64,000 nucleotides of DNA from Pedobacter suwonensis (GTDB lineage Bacteria; Bacteroidota; Bacteroidia; Sphingobacteriales; Sphingobacteriaceae), in assembly GCF_900111825.1 (NCBI RefSeq), contig NZ_FOJM01000001.1, forward strand, positions 140,829 through 204,828, read 5' to 3'. The notes beneath the pieces were generated by a model. The model was not told the origin of the DNA. It searched no databases and saw only the letters and a list, made by a program, of their open reading frames with translations. A program made the translations under genes and the position numbers. The stretch's first letter is position 1; each line of letters begins with the position of its first letter. Shown piece after piece: positions 1-10,300 of this stretch.

Positions 1-1
1 T

Positions 2-433
2 ATGTCCCTCGCCTACAGCCCTAAAACTTATGATTACCCTTTTTTCACCTTCAACTAAATCGGTCTGATCAGGATCATCAACAATACTCGGATTGAAAAA
101 AGCAGCCGATTCTATGGAATATTCGTGTGTAAAATATGCGCCAATCAATAACCGGGTATATTCATCAATATCTTCGAATGAGGTGCCCAGGGCTAAAAAC
201 TGCTTTTTTAATTTCTTACAATGACGGGTTAAGATTTTAGTGATATTCCGGTGTCTTTTGGAATATTCCTGCAGTATAGGCGATATCAGTGAAAACACTT
301 TTTCATCCGAAAATTCCAAGACCTTTCTGATTACTTCCAGTGCCCTCTCCTCTCCATTAAAAAAAAAACGTGCAATAACTCTCTTTGTATCTGGATTTAC
401 CTTAACAGGTTTACGTTCTATATATAGTCTCAT
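2..433 (-). CDS. GH130-family glycosidase/phosphorylase, N-terminal part (cut by window edge)
   Basis: An open frame of 144 codons starts at ATG 433 and runs off the left edge of the window. I translated it by eye on the minus strand. The N-terminal helical part (MRLYIERKPVKVNPDTKRV...) is followed by FFNPSIVDDPDQTDL and RVIISFRAVGEGH. This matches the signature of glycoside hydrolase family 130, whose members phosphorolyse or hydrolyse beta-mannosides: an NPS motif, then a R-A-x-G-E-G-H-type motif entering the five-bladed propeller. The catalytic Asp lies beyond the edge. An in-frame stop lies just upstream of the ATG, so the start is firm. It is divergent from the histidine kinase gene to its right. 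The substrate cannot be told from this part. Confidence 0.7.
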   Translation of the reverse strand, partial: MRLYIERKPVKVNPDTKRVIARFFFNGEERALEVIRKVLEFSDEKVFSLISPILQEYSKRHRNITKILTRHCKKLKKQFLALGTSFEDIDEYTRLLIGAYFTHEYSIESAAFFNPSIVDDPDQTDLVEGEKRVIISFRAVGEGH

Positions 434-579
434 TTTTTAAAAGTTATGATGGTAATTTTAATGCATTCGGCTCTGTAATATCCAACCTAAACATAACGAA
501 AATTACGGCTTAATTGTTTATGGTATTGTATATAATTTTTACCTTTAGTGATTCATCCATCTATTAAATTGTGCCATAA

Positions 580-1680
580 ATGCTATACGAAAAAGCAGAA
601 CATGATATCTCCTCAGATGAAACCTTACGTTTGGAAAAGCTGGGTAATTATGAGGTATTAAATACCCCGCCAGAAAGTGCTTTTGACCAGATTTCGCAGC
701 TGGCTGCCGAAATATTTGATGTTTCATTTGCCGGGATATGCTTTGAGGGTGATGGTAATTTTTTCGTGAAGTCGGAGGTCGGCGGAGCTGCATTGGAAAT
801 TATTCAAGATCAGGCTAAGGCAGGATTTACTTTTTTTACTTCAGCACCCATCGTATCGCCTGATGGTTATCACCTTGGACTGATTTACGTTGCAGATACA
901 AAATCTAAAACGATCGACGAAAAGAAGTTGAAAATGCTGAGGTATTTGGCTGATATGGTAGTTGAAAAACTGGAGTCCAGAATGGCAATAAGGAGAACTT
1001 TAAGGGCTTATGATGATCGTTTACATGTACTTGTTCATGATCTTAAAAACCCAATGACCACCATTACGCTACAATCTGAATTGTTGGGACGAATTCCAGG
1101 TATTGATGATAAGGCATCTTTAATTGCGGGTAAGATTAATGCACAATCTAAAAAGATGATTGATAATCTGAACGGCATTTTAAGTGCTGCCCGGAAAGAG
1201 GCAACTTCATTTAAGCCCCAAAAGAATAAGATAGATTTAAGACAAATTCTGGAAAAAGTAAAGAAAGAATTTACGCCAGCGCTTGAGCGTAAAAACCAGA
1301 CAGTTTTAATCGAAATTGAGGAAACTGCTGAGGTTTTTGCTGACCCGGATAAAATCGCTATGGTTTTTAGCCAGTTGATTGATAATGCGATCAAGTTTTC
1401 GCCGATAGGAAATAAAATTGTGATCACCCATCAAAGTTTTGATAATCACATCACTATTGCGGTAAAAGACCTTGGCGTGGGTTTAACCCAGGAGGATTTA
1501 GACAGCGTTTTTCTGAAATTTGCGCGTCTGAGTTCGGTAAGTACAAATCGGGAAAATAGTTATGGATTGGGACTGATTACAGCAAATGCGCTTGTGGAGA
1601 TCCATAAAGGGAAATTGTGGGCAGAAAGCGATGGAAAAGATTTGGGAACTACTTTTTATGTAACGTTACCCGTTAAATAA
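580..1680 (+). CDS. GAF-like sensor histidine kinase
   Basis: Soluble 366-aa histidine kinase with no membrane segment, so it should sense in the cytoplasm. Residues ~17-135 resemble the GAF domain found in many Bacteroidota kinases (RLEKLGNYEVLNTPPESAFD) but are short and lack several usual core motifs. HisKA follows with the phospho-acceptor His153 in VHDLKNP. HATPase_c has an N-box (LIDNAIKFSP), a G1 box written DLGVG instead of the usual DxGxG with Asn, and a G2 box (YGLGLITANALVE). There is no receiver domain and no response regulator gene alongside, so the partner is unknown. It ends 15 bp inside the convergent phosphoesterase gene. A weak promoter-like TACCTTTA lies just upstream. Confidence 0.85.
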   Translation: MLYEKAEHDISSDETLRLEKLGNYEVLNTPPESAFDQISQLAAEIFDVSFAGICFEGDGNFFVKSEVGGAALEIIQDQAKAGFTFFTSAPIVSPDGYHLGLIYVADTKSKTIDEKKLKMLRYLADMVVEKLESRMAIRRTLRAYDDRLHVLVHDLKNPMTTITLQSELLGRIPGIDDKASLIAGKINAQSKKMIDNLNGILSAARKEATSFKPQKNKIDLRQILEKVKKEFTPALERKNQTVLIEIEETAEVFADPDKIAMVFSQLIDNAIKFSPIGNKIVITHQSFDNHITIAVKDLGVGLTQEDLDSVFLKFARLSSVSTNRENSYGLGLITANALVEIHKGKLWAESDGKDLGTTFYVTLPVK

Positions 1681-2769
1681 GTTTGAATCCACTAAATCGT
1701 TGATTTTCATTTCCTCAAGTATTATCCTTTCGGGTACAGTATTGGTATGGTATGACCATTTGATTAATCTTATCAACCCATCAGCAATTTCGATCCCGGT
1801 AATATCGCCGTCACTAAAGCAGCAACATCCGCTGTTAAAATAAACCGGCTTGTATTTGCCAAAAACCGGGGCCTGGTCTCCTTCTTTGATCCGTTTATGA
1901 AGTTCGGCATTTAGAAACGCGATGTCGCTGGTGTTTTTCTCGTCTTTTGCTTTTTTGAGCTTCATGTAAATTCGTTCCAGATGAGTTAATGAGGCAAAAA
2001 CTGGCTGGTGCGTGTGCCCCGTAATTAAAGCCATATTACGCTTGGTAATCGCCCAATTGTACATCAGTGTGTTATGAACTGTTTTAAGCTGATTATCGTA
2101 TGCCGGCGTATTCAGATTAATCTGAAGGTACGACTGTAGCGGTGCCCATATCGTACTTACAAACCATTTGCTAAACCAATTTCCGTCACTCTGCAAGTCG
2201 CCCTGATGTCCATGCGTTAAGAAAATATCAAGTTTGCCATTCTTTACCGGCATCCTTAATATGGCTCCTTCGTATATACGGATCGCGGTTCCGTAAAGTC
2301 TGGTGAGATTAAATCCAGCCAACGGATCATTATCCCAATATAAATCATGGTTGCCAAATATCTTGGTGAACTGATTTTTAGCAATAAATGCTTTCTCTGC
2401 TTCGAATGTTTCTTTATTGTGTTTGATTACCGATTCGAGCAAATTCTCCCAAAGCTCCTCACTATCCCCTAAATTTATATAATGAAAGTTCTGTTCATTA
2501 TAATACTGAAGTGCCTTTAAATAATTTTTTTCAGCTAAAGTGAAATCGTCTGCATCATCTCTGGCACCTTTATGCTGATCTGAAAAAATAATGAATTTAT
2601 GATCATCATTAACTTCGAAAACAAGTCCACGTTTTCCAGGATTATCATTAATGGTTTTGTAAAGTTTATCTAAAGCCTCATGGATGCGTTCAGGGTTGGG
2701 ATTTGAACTAAACTTATTCGACAGGTGAATAATCCAGGAACTGAGTAAACGTTGTAGAAATTTGCGCAT
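1666..2769 (-). CDS. Calcineurin-like metallophosphoesterase
   Basis: A 367-aa protein with the ordered metal-binding motifs of calcineurin-like phosphoesterases: DQH at 64-66, GD at 101-102, GNHD at 139-142, THGHQGD at ~185-191 and a late GHTH. These bind two metal ions and hydrolyse phosphoesters; the substrate is not evident. I chose ATG 2769 (MRKFLQRLL...). The frame stays open to 2910, but the extra 47 residues are low-complexity and run into a repeat region, so they are unlikely to be translated. The 3' end overlaps the histidine kinase gene by 15 bp, tail to tail. Confidence 0.8.
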   Translation of the reverse strand: MRKFLQRLLSSWIIHLSNKFSSNPNPERIHEALDKLYKTINDNPGKRGLVFEVNDDHKFIIFSDQHKGARDDADDFTLAEKNYLKALQYYNEQNFHYINLGDSEELWENLLESVIKHNKETFEAEKAFIAKNQFTKIFGNHDLYWDNDPLAGFNLTRLYGTAIRIYEGAILRMPVKNGKLDIFLTHGHQGDLQSDGNWFSKWFVSTIWAPLQSYLQINLNTPAYDNQLKTVHNTLMYNWAITKRNMALITGHTHQPVFASLTHLERIYMKLKKAKDEKNTSDIAFLNAELHKRIKEGDQAPVFGKYKPVYFNSGCCCFSDGDITGIEIADGLIRLIKWSYHTNTVPERIILEEMKINDLVDSNLFNG

Positions 2770-2886
2770 AGATAAATAAGCCTTTGCCAGGATGTTATTG
2801 CTCAAAATAACAAAAAATATGATTAATCGTTTTGTTTCGTGAAATCGTTCAGGGGTATTGCTTTTAAAACATGTGCAAAAATTAAT

Positions 2887-2956
2887 TAGCCACGGAAACA
2901 CAGAAATCACGGAGGAGATTAAAATTTTTCCGTGTTTTTCGTGCTTCCGTGGCGAA
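2887..2956. repeat. Imperfect inverted repeat (CCACGGAA...TTCCGTGG)
   Basis: The arms gccacggaaacacagaaat and its near-complement ending cttccgtggc face each other over about 70 bp. The wording resembles the gccacagatt/cacggat repeats at the right end of the window, so it is probably a member of the same dispersed repeat family. It lies upstream of the phosphoesterase start and shows no coding potential. Confidence 0.5.
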
Positions 2957-3077
2957 AATAATGCTTATGCATGCGCAGAAAGAGCTAGAACTAACAAAGA
3001 AAAGTTAAAAGCGATTTCCCTGTTAAATCGGTAGTTGCTTTTTCGCTTTTGTAAATTTTTTACTAATTTTGTTAGTA

Positions 3078-4280
3078 TTGAAAAGATCAGGAAGCGCAGA
3101 TTTACCCTTACATTATGGCCATGTACCACCATGGCTGGCACAACGCATGGCCAAACTTGGCTTAGCAATAACAGAAGCCATACTATTGGAATATGGTAAA
3201 GCCGAAGTAATACGCCGGTTAAGTAGTCCGTTCTGGTTCCAGAGTTTAGGTGCGGTAATGGGGATGGATTGGCATTCTTCAGGAATAACGACATCAGTAA
3301 TTGGCGCTTTAAAAAAATCCATAAATCCTTTATCAAAAGAGTTGGGCATTTACATCTGTGGTGGCAAAGGAAAGTATAGTAGGGAAACCCCAAATGAACT
3401 TCTGAAAATTGCCGATAAAACCGGATTGAATGGTACAGATTTGGTTCGTGCGAGTAAACTCAGTGCAAAAGTAGATAATACGGCCATCCAGGACGGATTT
3501 CAATTGTACCTTCATAGTTTTATTTTAAGCAATGAGGGCGATTGGGCAGTGGTGCAACAAGGCATGAGCAATAGCAACGCAACAGCGAGAAGATACCACT
3601 GGCACTCTAAAAATTTAAAATCCTTTGTAGAAGAACCGCATACGGGAATCTGTGGCATTAATCAAGGCCAGATCCTTAATCTGACAGCTAATAATGCTGA
3701 TCAAACCAGGCAGAGCATGATGGGCATGACGGTTGAATCGCCTGCTCGTATGCTTAATGAGATACAAAAATTGGTGTTACCTCAACATCACGATGTAAAA
3801 GCAAAAGATGTGGATTTGAAACGTTTGGGCAGTATATTGTGGCTGGCACAGGAAAAGCAACCCCGCGATTTTGAAGACTTATTGTTACTGGAAGGCATGG
3901 GACCAAGAACCTTACAATCTATGGCTTTAGTAAGTGAGGTAATTTACGGTACGCCTTCGCGGTTTACTGATCCTGCACGTTATTCATTCGCTCATGGAGG
4001 CAAAGATGGCCACCCTTTCCCTGTTCCGGTAAATGTTTATGATGAAACAATTAATGTTTTGCAAAAAGCAATTGATAAGGCGAAAATCGGCAATACCGAC
4101 AAACAACAAGCGATAAAATCACTATATCAAATTGCCCGAAATGCAGAAAAAGACTTCGTTCCTAATATGGATTTTGAAAAAGTGATTCAAAAAGAACAAG
4201 CTGAAAGCTGGAAATATGGCGGTAGAACAGTTTTTGGGAAAGAGAAGCCACCCATAGATAAACAGTTGAAATTGTTTTAA
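3078..4280 (+). CDS. DUF763 domain-containing protein
   Basis: The N-terminus KRSGSADLPLHYGHVPPWL is the hallmark of the DUF763 family, with conserved DWHSSGITTSV and CGGKGKYSRETP further on, and the length (~400 aa) is typical. The biochemical function is not established; homologues occur in bacteria and archaea and I know of no firm activity. LLLLEGMGPRTLQSMAL near residues 270-290 resembles a helix-hairpin-helix DNA-binding motif. There is no ATG at the expected place. The family start fits TTG at 3078 (MKRSGS...); TTG at 3069 is the alternative. It is a single gene, followed by REP-like repeats. Confidence 0.8.
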   Translation: MKRSGSADLPLHYGHVPPWLAQRMAKLGLAITEAILLEYGKAEVIRRLSSPFWFQSLGAVMGMDWHSSGITTSVIGALKKSINPLSKELGIYICGGKGKYSRETPNELLKIADKTGLNGTDLVRASKLSAKVDNTAIQDGFQLYLHSFILSNEGDWAVVQQGMSNSNATARRYHWHSKNLKSFVEEPHTGICGINQGQILNLTANNADQTRQSMMGMTVESPARMLNEIQKLVLPQHHDVKAKDVDLKRLGSILWLAQEKQPRDFEDLLLLEGMGPRTLQSMALVSEVIYGTPSRFTDPARYSFAHGGKDGHPFPVPVNVYDETINVLQKAIDKAKIGNTDKQQAIKSLYQIARNAEKDFVPNMDFEKVIQKEQAESWKYGGRTVFGKEKPPIDKQLKLF

Positions 4281-4384
4281 TTTTTATTCTGCCAGGTCAT
4301 TTATTATCATACTGTTTTCAGTTTCTGTATGTAAACTTCTGAAAGACTCTGGGATTGTAAAATGGATAAGGGTCTCTGACTCGG

Positions 4385-4445
4385 TTTTGTTACTGAGTTA
4401 TAAACTCAGTTCTATTCGCAAATCCGTAGGAGGCGCTACGGATAG
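4385..4445. repeat. REP-like palindromic unit left of the RAYT gene
   Basis: It contains the hairpin CTGAGTT-ATA-AACTCAG at 4393-4409, followed by an ATCCGTAG...CTACGGAT hairpin. The same two hairpins recur five times on the other side of the RAYT gene, so the transposase gene is bracketed by its repeats. Confidence 0.75.
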
Positions 4446-4469
4446 TCTATGAGAATGGTAAGACTCTGT

Positions 4470-5024
4470 TTATTCTATAAAGTCTATTTCTATCAATCCT
4501 CTTTCTGTTGTATAATAATCTATAGCAGAGGAATAAACGTACTTTTCTGCACTCCTAACCGCACCTGATCTTACAGGATTATCATGTAAATAATTTAATC
4601 TTTGATCCACCATTTCATTTGTAGAAAGTTCCACCGGATGATTTTCCTGCTGCCAAAATTGATAATCTTTATTTCTTTTATTTTCTTCTCCAGCTTTTTT
4701 AAATATCCAAAGCATCCAGCTTCGTCGACTTTCATGATTATTGTTTTTGATTGCTTTAATGATGTTGTTCGATGTAAACTTTTTAAAATCTCTTAACGTA
4801 TCAGATAGATTACTATCACTTGCTGATAAAATCAAATGAAGATGATTACTCATAATACACCAGGCATGAATTCGTAAACCTTTATTCGTTTTGCAATAAA
4901 TTAGACTTTCTACAACGATATCAGCATATTCTTTTCTGGTAAATACATCTACCCACTGTACAGTAGCAAATGTTATAAAATATATAGCCTCCTGATCTTT
5001 TATTTGATAGCCATTTTCTCCCAT
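4470..5024 (-). CDS. REP-associated tyrosine transposase (RAYT, Y1/HUH family)
   Basis: A 184-aa Y1_Tnp-type (IS200-like) protein. The HUH metal-binding pair is in CIMSNHLHLIL, preceded by the usual RIHAWCIMSNH context. The C-terminal YLHDNPVRSGAV is typical of RAYT proteins and carries a likely catalytic Tyr. RAYTs are domesticated single-strand transposases that bind and cut REP/BIME palindromes rather than moving a classical IS. Palindromic units on both sides (4385-4445 and 5110-5705) share the same hairpin sequences, which supports this call over a free-moving IS200. The frame is intact, so the enzyme could be active. Confidence 0.85.
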   Translation of the reverse strand: MGENGYQIKDQEAIYFITFATVQWVDVFTRKEYADIVVESLIYCKTNKGLRIHAWCIMSNHLHLILSASDSNLSDTLRDFKKFTSNNIIKAIKNNNHESRRSWMLWIFKKAGEENKRNKDYQFWQQENHPVELSTNEMVDQRLNYLHDNPVRSGAVRSAEKYVYSSAIDYYTTERGLIEIDFIE

Positions 5025-5109
5025 ATACTAATATAAGTTTTTAGAATTAAGATATTTACGTCGTTTCAAAATAGACCGTAGATTATAGACGATTTATAGA
5101 ATAGCTAAG

Positions 5110-5705
5110 TCTCTGAGTCGCCATTTTGCTGAGTTATAACTCAGTCTATTCTTAGATCCGTAGAGATGCTGCGCTTAACTCTACGGATAGTATGGTAAGG
5201 ATATGGTTCTATCCGTAGAGTTCCGAAGGGTTCTACGGATTTTGGAATGGACAAGGGTCTCTGACTCTGTTTTGTTGCTGAGTTATAAACTCAGTTCTAT
5301 TCTTAAATCCGTAGGAGATTCTGCGCTTAACGCTACGGATAGTATGGTAAGGAGAAGAGTCCAGAAGGGCTCTACGGATTTTGGAATGGACAAGAGTCTC
5401 TGACTCGGTTTTGTTGCTGAGTTATAAACTCAGTTCTATTCTTAATCCGTAGAGACGCTGCGCTTAATCCTAAGGATAGTACGGTTCTATCCGTAGAGTT
5501 CCGAAGGGCTCTACGGATTTTGGAATGGGCAAGAGTCTCTGACTCTGTTTTGTTACTGAGTTATAAACTCAGTTCTATTCTTAAATCCGTAGAGACACTG
5601 CGCTTAATCCTAAGGATAGTACATTTTTGTTGCTGAGTTATAAACTCAGTTCTATTCTTAAATCCGTAGAGACGCTGCGCTTAACTCTACGGATAGTACG
5701 GGATG
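5110..5705. repeat. REP/BIME cluster beside the RAYT gene
   Basis: The region holds at least five copies of a two-hairpin unit. The first hairpin is CTGAGTTATAACTCAG or CTGAGTT-ATA-AACTCAG, at 5129, 5278, 5417, 5556 and 5633. The second is ATCCGTAGA...TCTACGGAT, with linkers such as ggaatggacaag and ctgcgctta. Unit spacing is ~77-150 bp. Short open frames across it are repeat translations, not genes. Confidence 0.8.
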
Positions 5706-5803
5706 CTGACCACGAAGTAGCTACAAGGCAATTGAAAATAATATTTCTTCCTTGTAAAATAAATTCAGCATCACGATCGAATGAAATATCAGTTTCATTG
5801 TAT

Positions 5804-5836
5804 AAAACAAAAAAGGTCGTGGTTTACACCACGACC
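5804..5836 (-). terminator. Rho-independent terminator of gltBD
   Basis: On the minus strand a 9-bp perfect stem GGTCGTGGT / ACCACGACC with a 4-nt loop is followed by TTTTTTGTTTT. It lies ~26 bp past the gltD stop. Confidence 0.85.
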
Positions 5837-5862
5837 CAAAAAAATATAGAATTTAAACCTGT

Positions 5863-7329
5863 TTAAGCATATGCTACTGCATCTTTCGATGCCAGCTTAG
5901 TTGCTCCCATTAAGTATTCATCTACCTTACGGGCAGCTTCTCTACCTTCTGAAATGGCCCAAACCACTAACGATTGTCCACGGCGGACATCTCCTGCAGC
6001 AAAAATCTTTGCAATGTTGGTTTGATAGGTATGTTCAGATGCCTTTACATTTCCACGGTTATCTAATTCAATACCCAATTTTTCAAGTAAACCTTCTTTT
6101 TGCGGATGTAAAAATCCCATTGCTAAAAGCACCAGCTCGCATGGAAGATCCCTTTCAGTACCTGCTACTTCTTTAAATGTAACCGGACGCCCGTTTGCAT
6201 CAATTTCCCATTCTACATCAACAACTTTTAATGCTTTAAGATTTCCTTTTTCGTCAGCAATAAAGTTTTTGGTATTAACTGACCAAGCTCTTTGTGCACC
6301 TTCCTCGTGAGAAGAAGTATTTTTCAGCAACATTGGATAATTTGGCCAAGGCATATGCTCATTGCGTGCCTGGGGTGGCATTGGCATGATCTCGAATTGC
6401 GTAACGGATTTTGCGCCATGGCGGTTTGAAGTACCAATACAATCAGATCCGGTGTCACCACCACCAATTACAATCACATTTTTACCTGTAGCCATAATAT
6501 CTTCTGCTTCTACAGTCCTGCCAGCCACACGTTTATTCTGCTGCTTTAAGAAATCCATTGCAAAATGAACACCTTTAGCTGAACGGCCATCAATCGGCAG
6601 ATCACGTGGAATTGTTGAACCGCCTGCCAATACAATCGCATTAAAATCACGTAACAAAGTACCTATTTCAACATTCTCGCCTACGTTGGCCTTGCATTTA
6701 AAAATGATGCCTTCTTCTTTCATCAAATCAATACGGCGATCTACCACGTTTTTTTGCAGTTTGAAATCGGGAATGCCATATCTTAATAACCCACCCGGTG
6801 CATCATCGCGTTCGAAAACGGTAACTTCATGCCCGACTTTATTTAGCTGCGCAGCAGCTGCCAGGCCTGCAGGACCTGAACCAATTACGGCAACTTTTTT
6901 ACCCGTTCTGATTAACGGTGCTTTAGCTTTGATAAATCCTTTTTCGAAAGCAATTTCGATGATATGCTTCTCAATCTCTTCAATAGAAACCGGTGGTTTG
7001 TTAATACCTAACACACATGCCGATTCGCATGGTGCCGGGCAAATTCTACCCGTAAATTCCGGAAAATTATTGGTGCTTAATAAAATATTTGCCGCTAATT
7101 CCCATTTACCCTGATAAACAGCATCATTAAATTCAGGTATCACGTTACCCAGCGGACAACCTGACTGGCAGAAAGGCACTCCGCAATCCATACAACGGGC
7201 AGCCTGATTATTTAATTCTTGAGGCGGTAAATTATTTAAAAATTCACCATAGTGTTTTACACGCGTTGCAACCTCTTCTCTAATGGGTGCAACTCTGTCG
7301 TATTCTTGAAATCCTGTTACTTTACCCAT
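5863..7329 (-). CDS. gltD: Glutamate synthase small (beta) subunit
   Basis: A 488-aa subunit that passes electrons from NAD(P)H through FAD and Fe-S clusters to the large subunit, for glutamate formation from glutamine and 2-oxoglutarate. The N-terminal Fe-S ligands are C46, C49, C54 and C58 ([14 protein letters not shown]), with a second group at C97, C101 and C105. The FAD-binding GSGPAG is at ~150-155, a NAD(P)H-binding GGGDTGSD lies in the middle, and the C-terminus has the FAD motif [18 protein letters not shown]. It starts 3 bp after the gltB stop, so the two are cotranscribed. Full length. Confidence 0.95.
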   Translation of the reverse strand: MGKVTGFQEYDRVAPIREEVATRVKHYGEFLNNLPPQELNNQAARCMDCGVPFCQSGCPLGNVIPEFNDAVYQGKWELAANILLSTNNFPEFTGRICPAPCESACVLGINKPPVSIEEIEKHIIEIAFEKGFIKAKAPLIRTGKKVAVIGSGPAGLAAAAQLNKVGHEVTVFERDDAPGGLLRYGIPDFKLQKNVVDRRIDLMKEEGIIFKCKANVGENVEIGTLLRDFNAIVLAGGSTIPRDLPIDGRSAKGVHFAMDFLKQQNKRVAGRTVEAEDIMATGKNVIVIGGGDTGSDCIGTSNRHGAKSVTQFEIMPMPPQARNEHMPWPNYPMLLKNTSSHEEGAQRAWSVNTKNFIADEKGNLKALKVVDVEWEIDANGRPVTFKEVAGTERDLPCELVLLAMGFLHPQKEGLLEKLGIELDNRGNVKASEHTYQTNIAKIFAAGDVRRGQSLVVWAISEGREAARKVDEYLMGATKLASKDAVAYA

Positions 7330-7332
7330 GGC

Positions 7333-10300
7333 CTAGTGTGTTTTTACTTGTTGGTTACGTTTGCTTAAAACTGCCTTGTATTCTTTAGGGAATACTTTTA
7401 CGAAATGCGCAGACTGGGTTTTCCAATCGCTTAAGATAAACTCAGCTACCTTGCTATCTGTTAAGCGGATATGTGCTTTAAGTAAGGCTAAGATACGCTC
7501 TTCATCTTCTGCCTGAAGTGGATCCAAATCAACCATTTCCTTATTGCATTTTCGCTCGAAAGTTCCATTGGCATCGTAAATCCACGCCACACCACCACTC
7601 ATTCCAGCGGCGAAATTGCTTCCGGTATCGCCAAGAATCAGCACCTCACCGCCAGTCATGTATTCACATCCATGATCGCCAACTCCTTCAACAACAGCTG
7701 TTGCACCAGAGTTACGTACGGCAAAACGTTCGCCTGCTTTACCACGGGCAAACAACTCACCAGAAGTTGCACCATACAGGGCCACGTTACCAATAATGAT
7801 ATTTTGTTCAGGAACAAAAGTAGCGTTTGAGAAAGGGTAAATAGCCAGTCTCGCACCCGATAAACCTTTACCTACATAATCGTTTGCCTCGCCTTCCAGT
7901 GATAAAGTAACCCCGCGGGTATTAAAAGCACCAAAGCTTTGTCCGGCAGAACCCACAAATTTAAAGTTGATCGTATCCGGAGGTAAACCAGCGCTTAAAT
8001 GAACTTTTGAAATTTCATTAGACAGCATAGTGCCTATCGCACGGTCAGTATTTTTTACATTAAAGCTGGCAAATACAGGTTCGTTATGATGGATGGCAGG
8101 TTGGGCTGCAGCAATCAGCTGGTGATCTAAAACCTGATCCAAGCCATGATCCTGAGCTTCTGTATGATATAAAGGTAAACCATTTTCTTCTGCCTTGTAT
8201 AATATGGCTGATAGATCAAGGTGTTTCAGTTTCCAGTCTTCGGCAGGCAATTCACGTAATTTTAAAATATCAGCCTGGCCAATCATTTCGTTAATGGTCC
8301 TAAAGCCAAGTTCGGCCATAATCTCCCGTAATTCCTCGGCAAGGAAATAGAATAGGTTTACTACATGGTCTGCATCACCGGTAAATAATTTCCTTAGTTC
8401 CGGATCTTGTGTAGCCACTCCTACCGGACAGGTATTTAAATGGCATTTACGCATCATGATACATCCTGAAGTTACCAACGCAGCTGTTGCAACGCCCCAC
8501 TCTTCTGCACCTAATAAAGCTGCAATGGCGATATCCCTACCTGTTTTTAGCTGACCGTCTGTTTGTAAAACTATACGGTTGCGCAATTTGTTCTTTACCA
8601 GGGTTTGGTGCGCTTCCGCCAGACCTAACTCCCATGGTAAACCCGCATGCTGAATAGAGGTTAATGGCGAAGCACCGGTACCGCCATCAAAGCCGGATAC
8701 AAGAATAACATCGGCATGCGCTTTAGCTACGCCGGCTGCAATAGTACCTACGCCAGCTTTAGATACGAGTTTAACATTGATCCGTGCCGCGCGGTTGGCA
8801 TTTTTAAGATCATAAATTAACTGTGCCAAATCCTCGATGGAATAAATATCGTGATGTGGAGGAGGCGAAATTAAACCTACGCCTGGCGTAGAGTGACGAA
8901 CTTTTGCAATCCAATCATCTACTTTGTGTCCAGGTAATTGCCCGCCTTCTCCCGGCTTAGCACCCTGAGCCATTTTGATCTGTAACTCATCAGCATTGGT
9001 CAAATAATAGCTCGTTACACCGAAACGCGCAGAAGCCACCTGTTTAATCGCTGAGCGCATGCTATCGCCATTTGGCAGTTTGGTATAACGCATTTCATCT
9101 TCACCACCTTCTCCGGTATTGCTCTTTCCACCGATACGGTTCATGGCAATGGCCAAAGTAGAATGTGCCTCATGAGAAATGGAGCCGAAAGACATCGCTC
9201 CTGTGGCAAATCTTTTTAAGATAGATTCCGTAGCCTCTACCTCGTTTAAAGGAACAGAAGGGCGGCTATAATTGAATTCAAACAATCCACGGATGGTGTA
9301 AGCCTGTTGTGTCTGCTCATTTACCAGTTTAGAATATTGTTTGAAAATATTGTAGTCGTTTTTACGTGTGGCGTTTTGTAGTAAGTGAATGGTTTGCGGA
9401 TTAAATAAATGCGCTTCACCTTTGCGGCGGAATTTATATGTTCCGCCAGCCGGCAATAAGTTTTCTGTCTGCGTTAGCGGGCCAAAACTGCGGTGATGTT
9501 TGATTAAAGTTTCTTTCGCAATCTCATCCAAACCTAAACCACCTATACGCGAAACTGCACCTGTAAAATAGGTATTTACCACCTGTTTGTTTAAACCTAA
9601 AATCTCAAAAATCTGCGCACCCTGGTATGATTGAAGGGTCGAGATACCCATTTTAGAGAAAATTTTAAGTAAACCGCTGTTTACCGCGTAGATATAGTTT
9701 TTGGTAAGCTGTTCTGCCGACAAACCAGATTCTTGCTGGAAACCATTGATGGTTTCTAGAGCCAGGTAAGGGTTTATAGCCGTAACTCCAAAGCCCAGCA
9801 AGGTTGCGAAATGGTGTACTTCCCAAATATCTCCAGCCTCAATCACAATACCAACCGCACCACGGTATCCTTTACGGATCAAATGATGGTGTACTGCTGA
9901 AACCGCCAGTAGAGAAGGCATCGCGGCATGTTCAGAATCGATAGCCCTATCGGTTAATACAATCACCTGGAAACCGTCTTCAACCGCATCAACTGCATAA
10001 CGGCACAAACGATCTAAGGCTTTAGCCATAGCGCCTGGTTTGCCATCTGCCCTGAAATAAGTCTGCAAAGTTTTTGCCTGGAAAACGCCGGTATCAATAC
10101 TCCTTAATTTCTCTAATTCCTGGTTGGTTAAAATCGGATGTTTAATCGCAACACAATGTGCCTGTTTTGGTGTTTCTTCCAGCAGGTTGCCCATGCTGCC
10201 CATAAAACTGGCCAAACTCATTACCACTTTTTCCCTGATCGGGTCAATTGGCGGGTTAGTTACCTGTGCAAATAACTGCTTGAAATAAGATGATAAGTGT

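Noticed and set aside
4470..5024. Autonomous IS200/IS605 insertion sequence
   Set aside because: The protein is of RAYT type and is flanked by many copies of palindromes rather than one pair of IS ends.
5203..5866. Plus-strand frames within the REP cluster
   Set aside because: Their translations repeat with the DNA unit (VLLLSYKLSSILKSV), so they are repeat translation.
7518..7796. Open frames opposite gltB and gltD (for example 7518-7796, 6686-7114, 11251-11472)
   Set aside because: They are antisense shadows of long, well-conserved genes and show no family signature.
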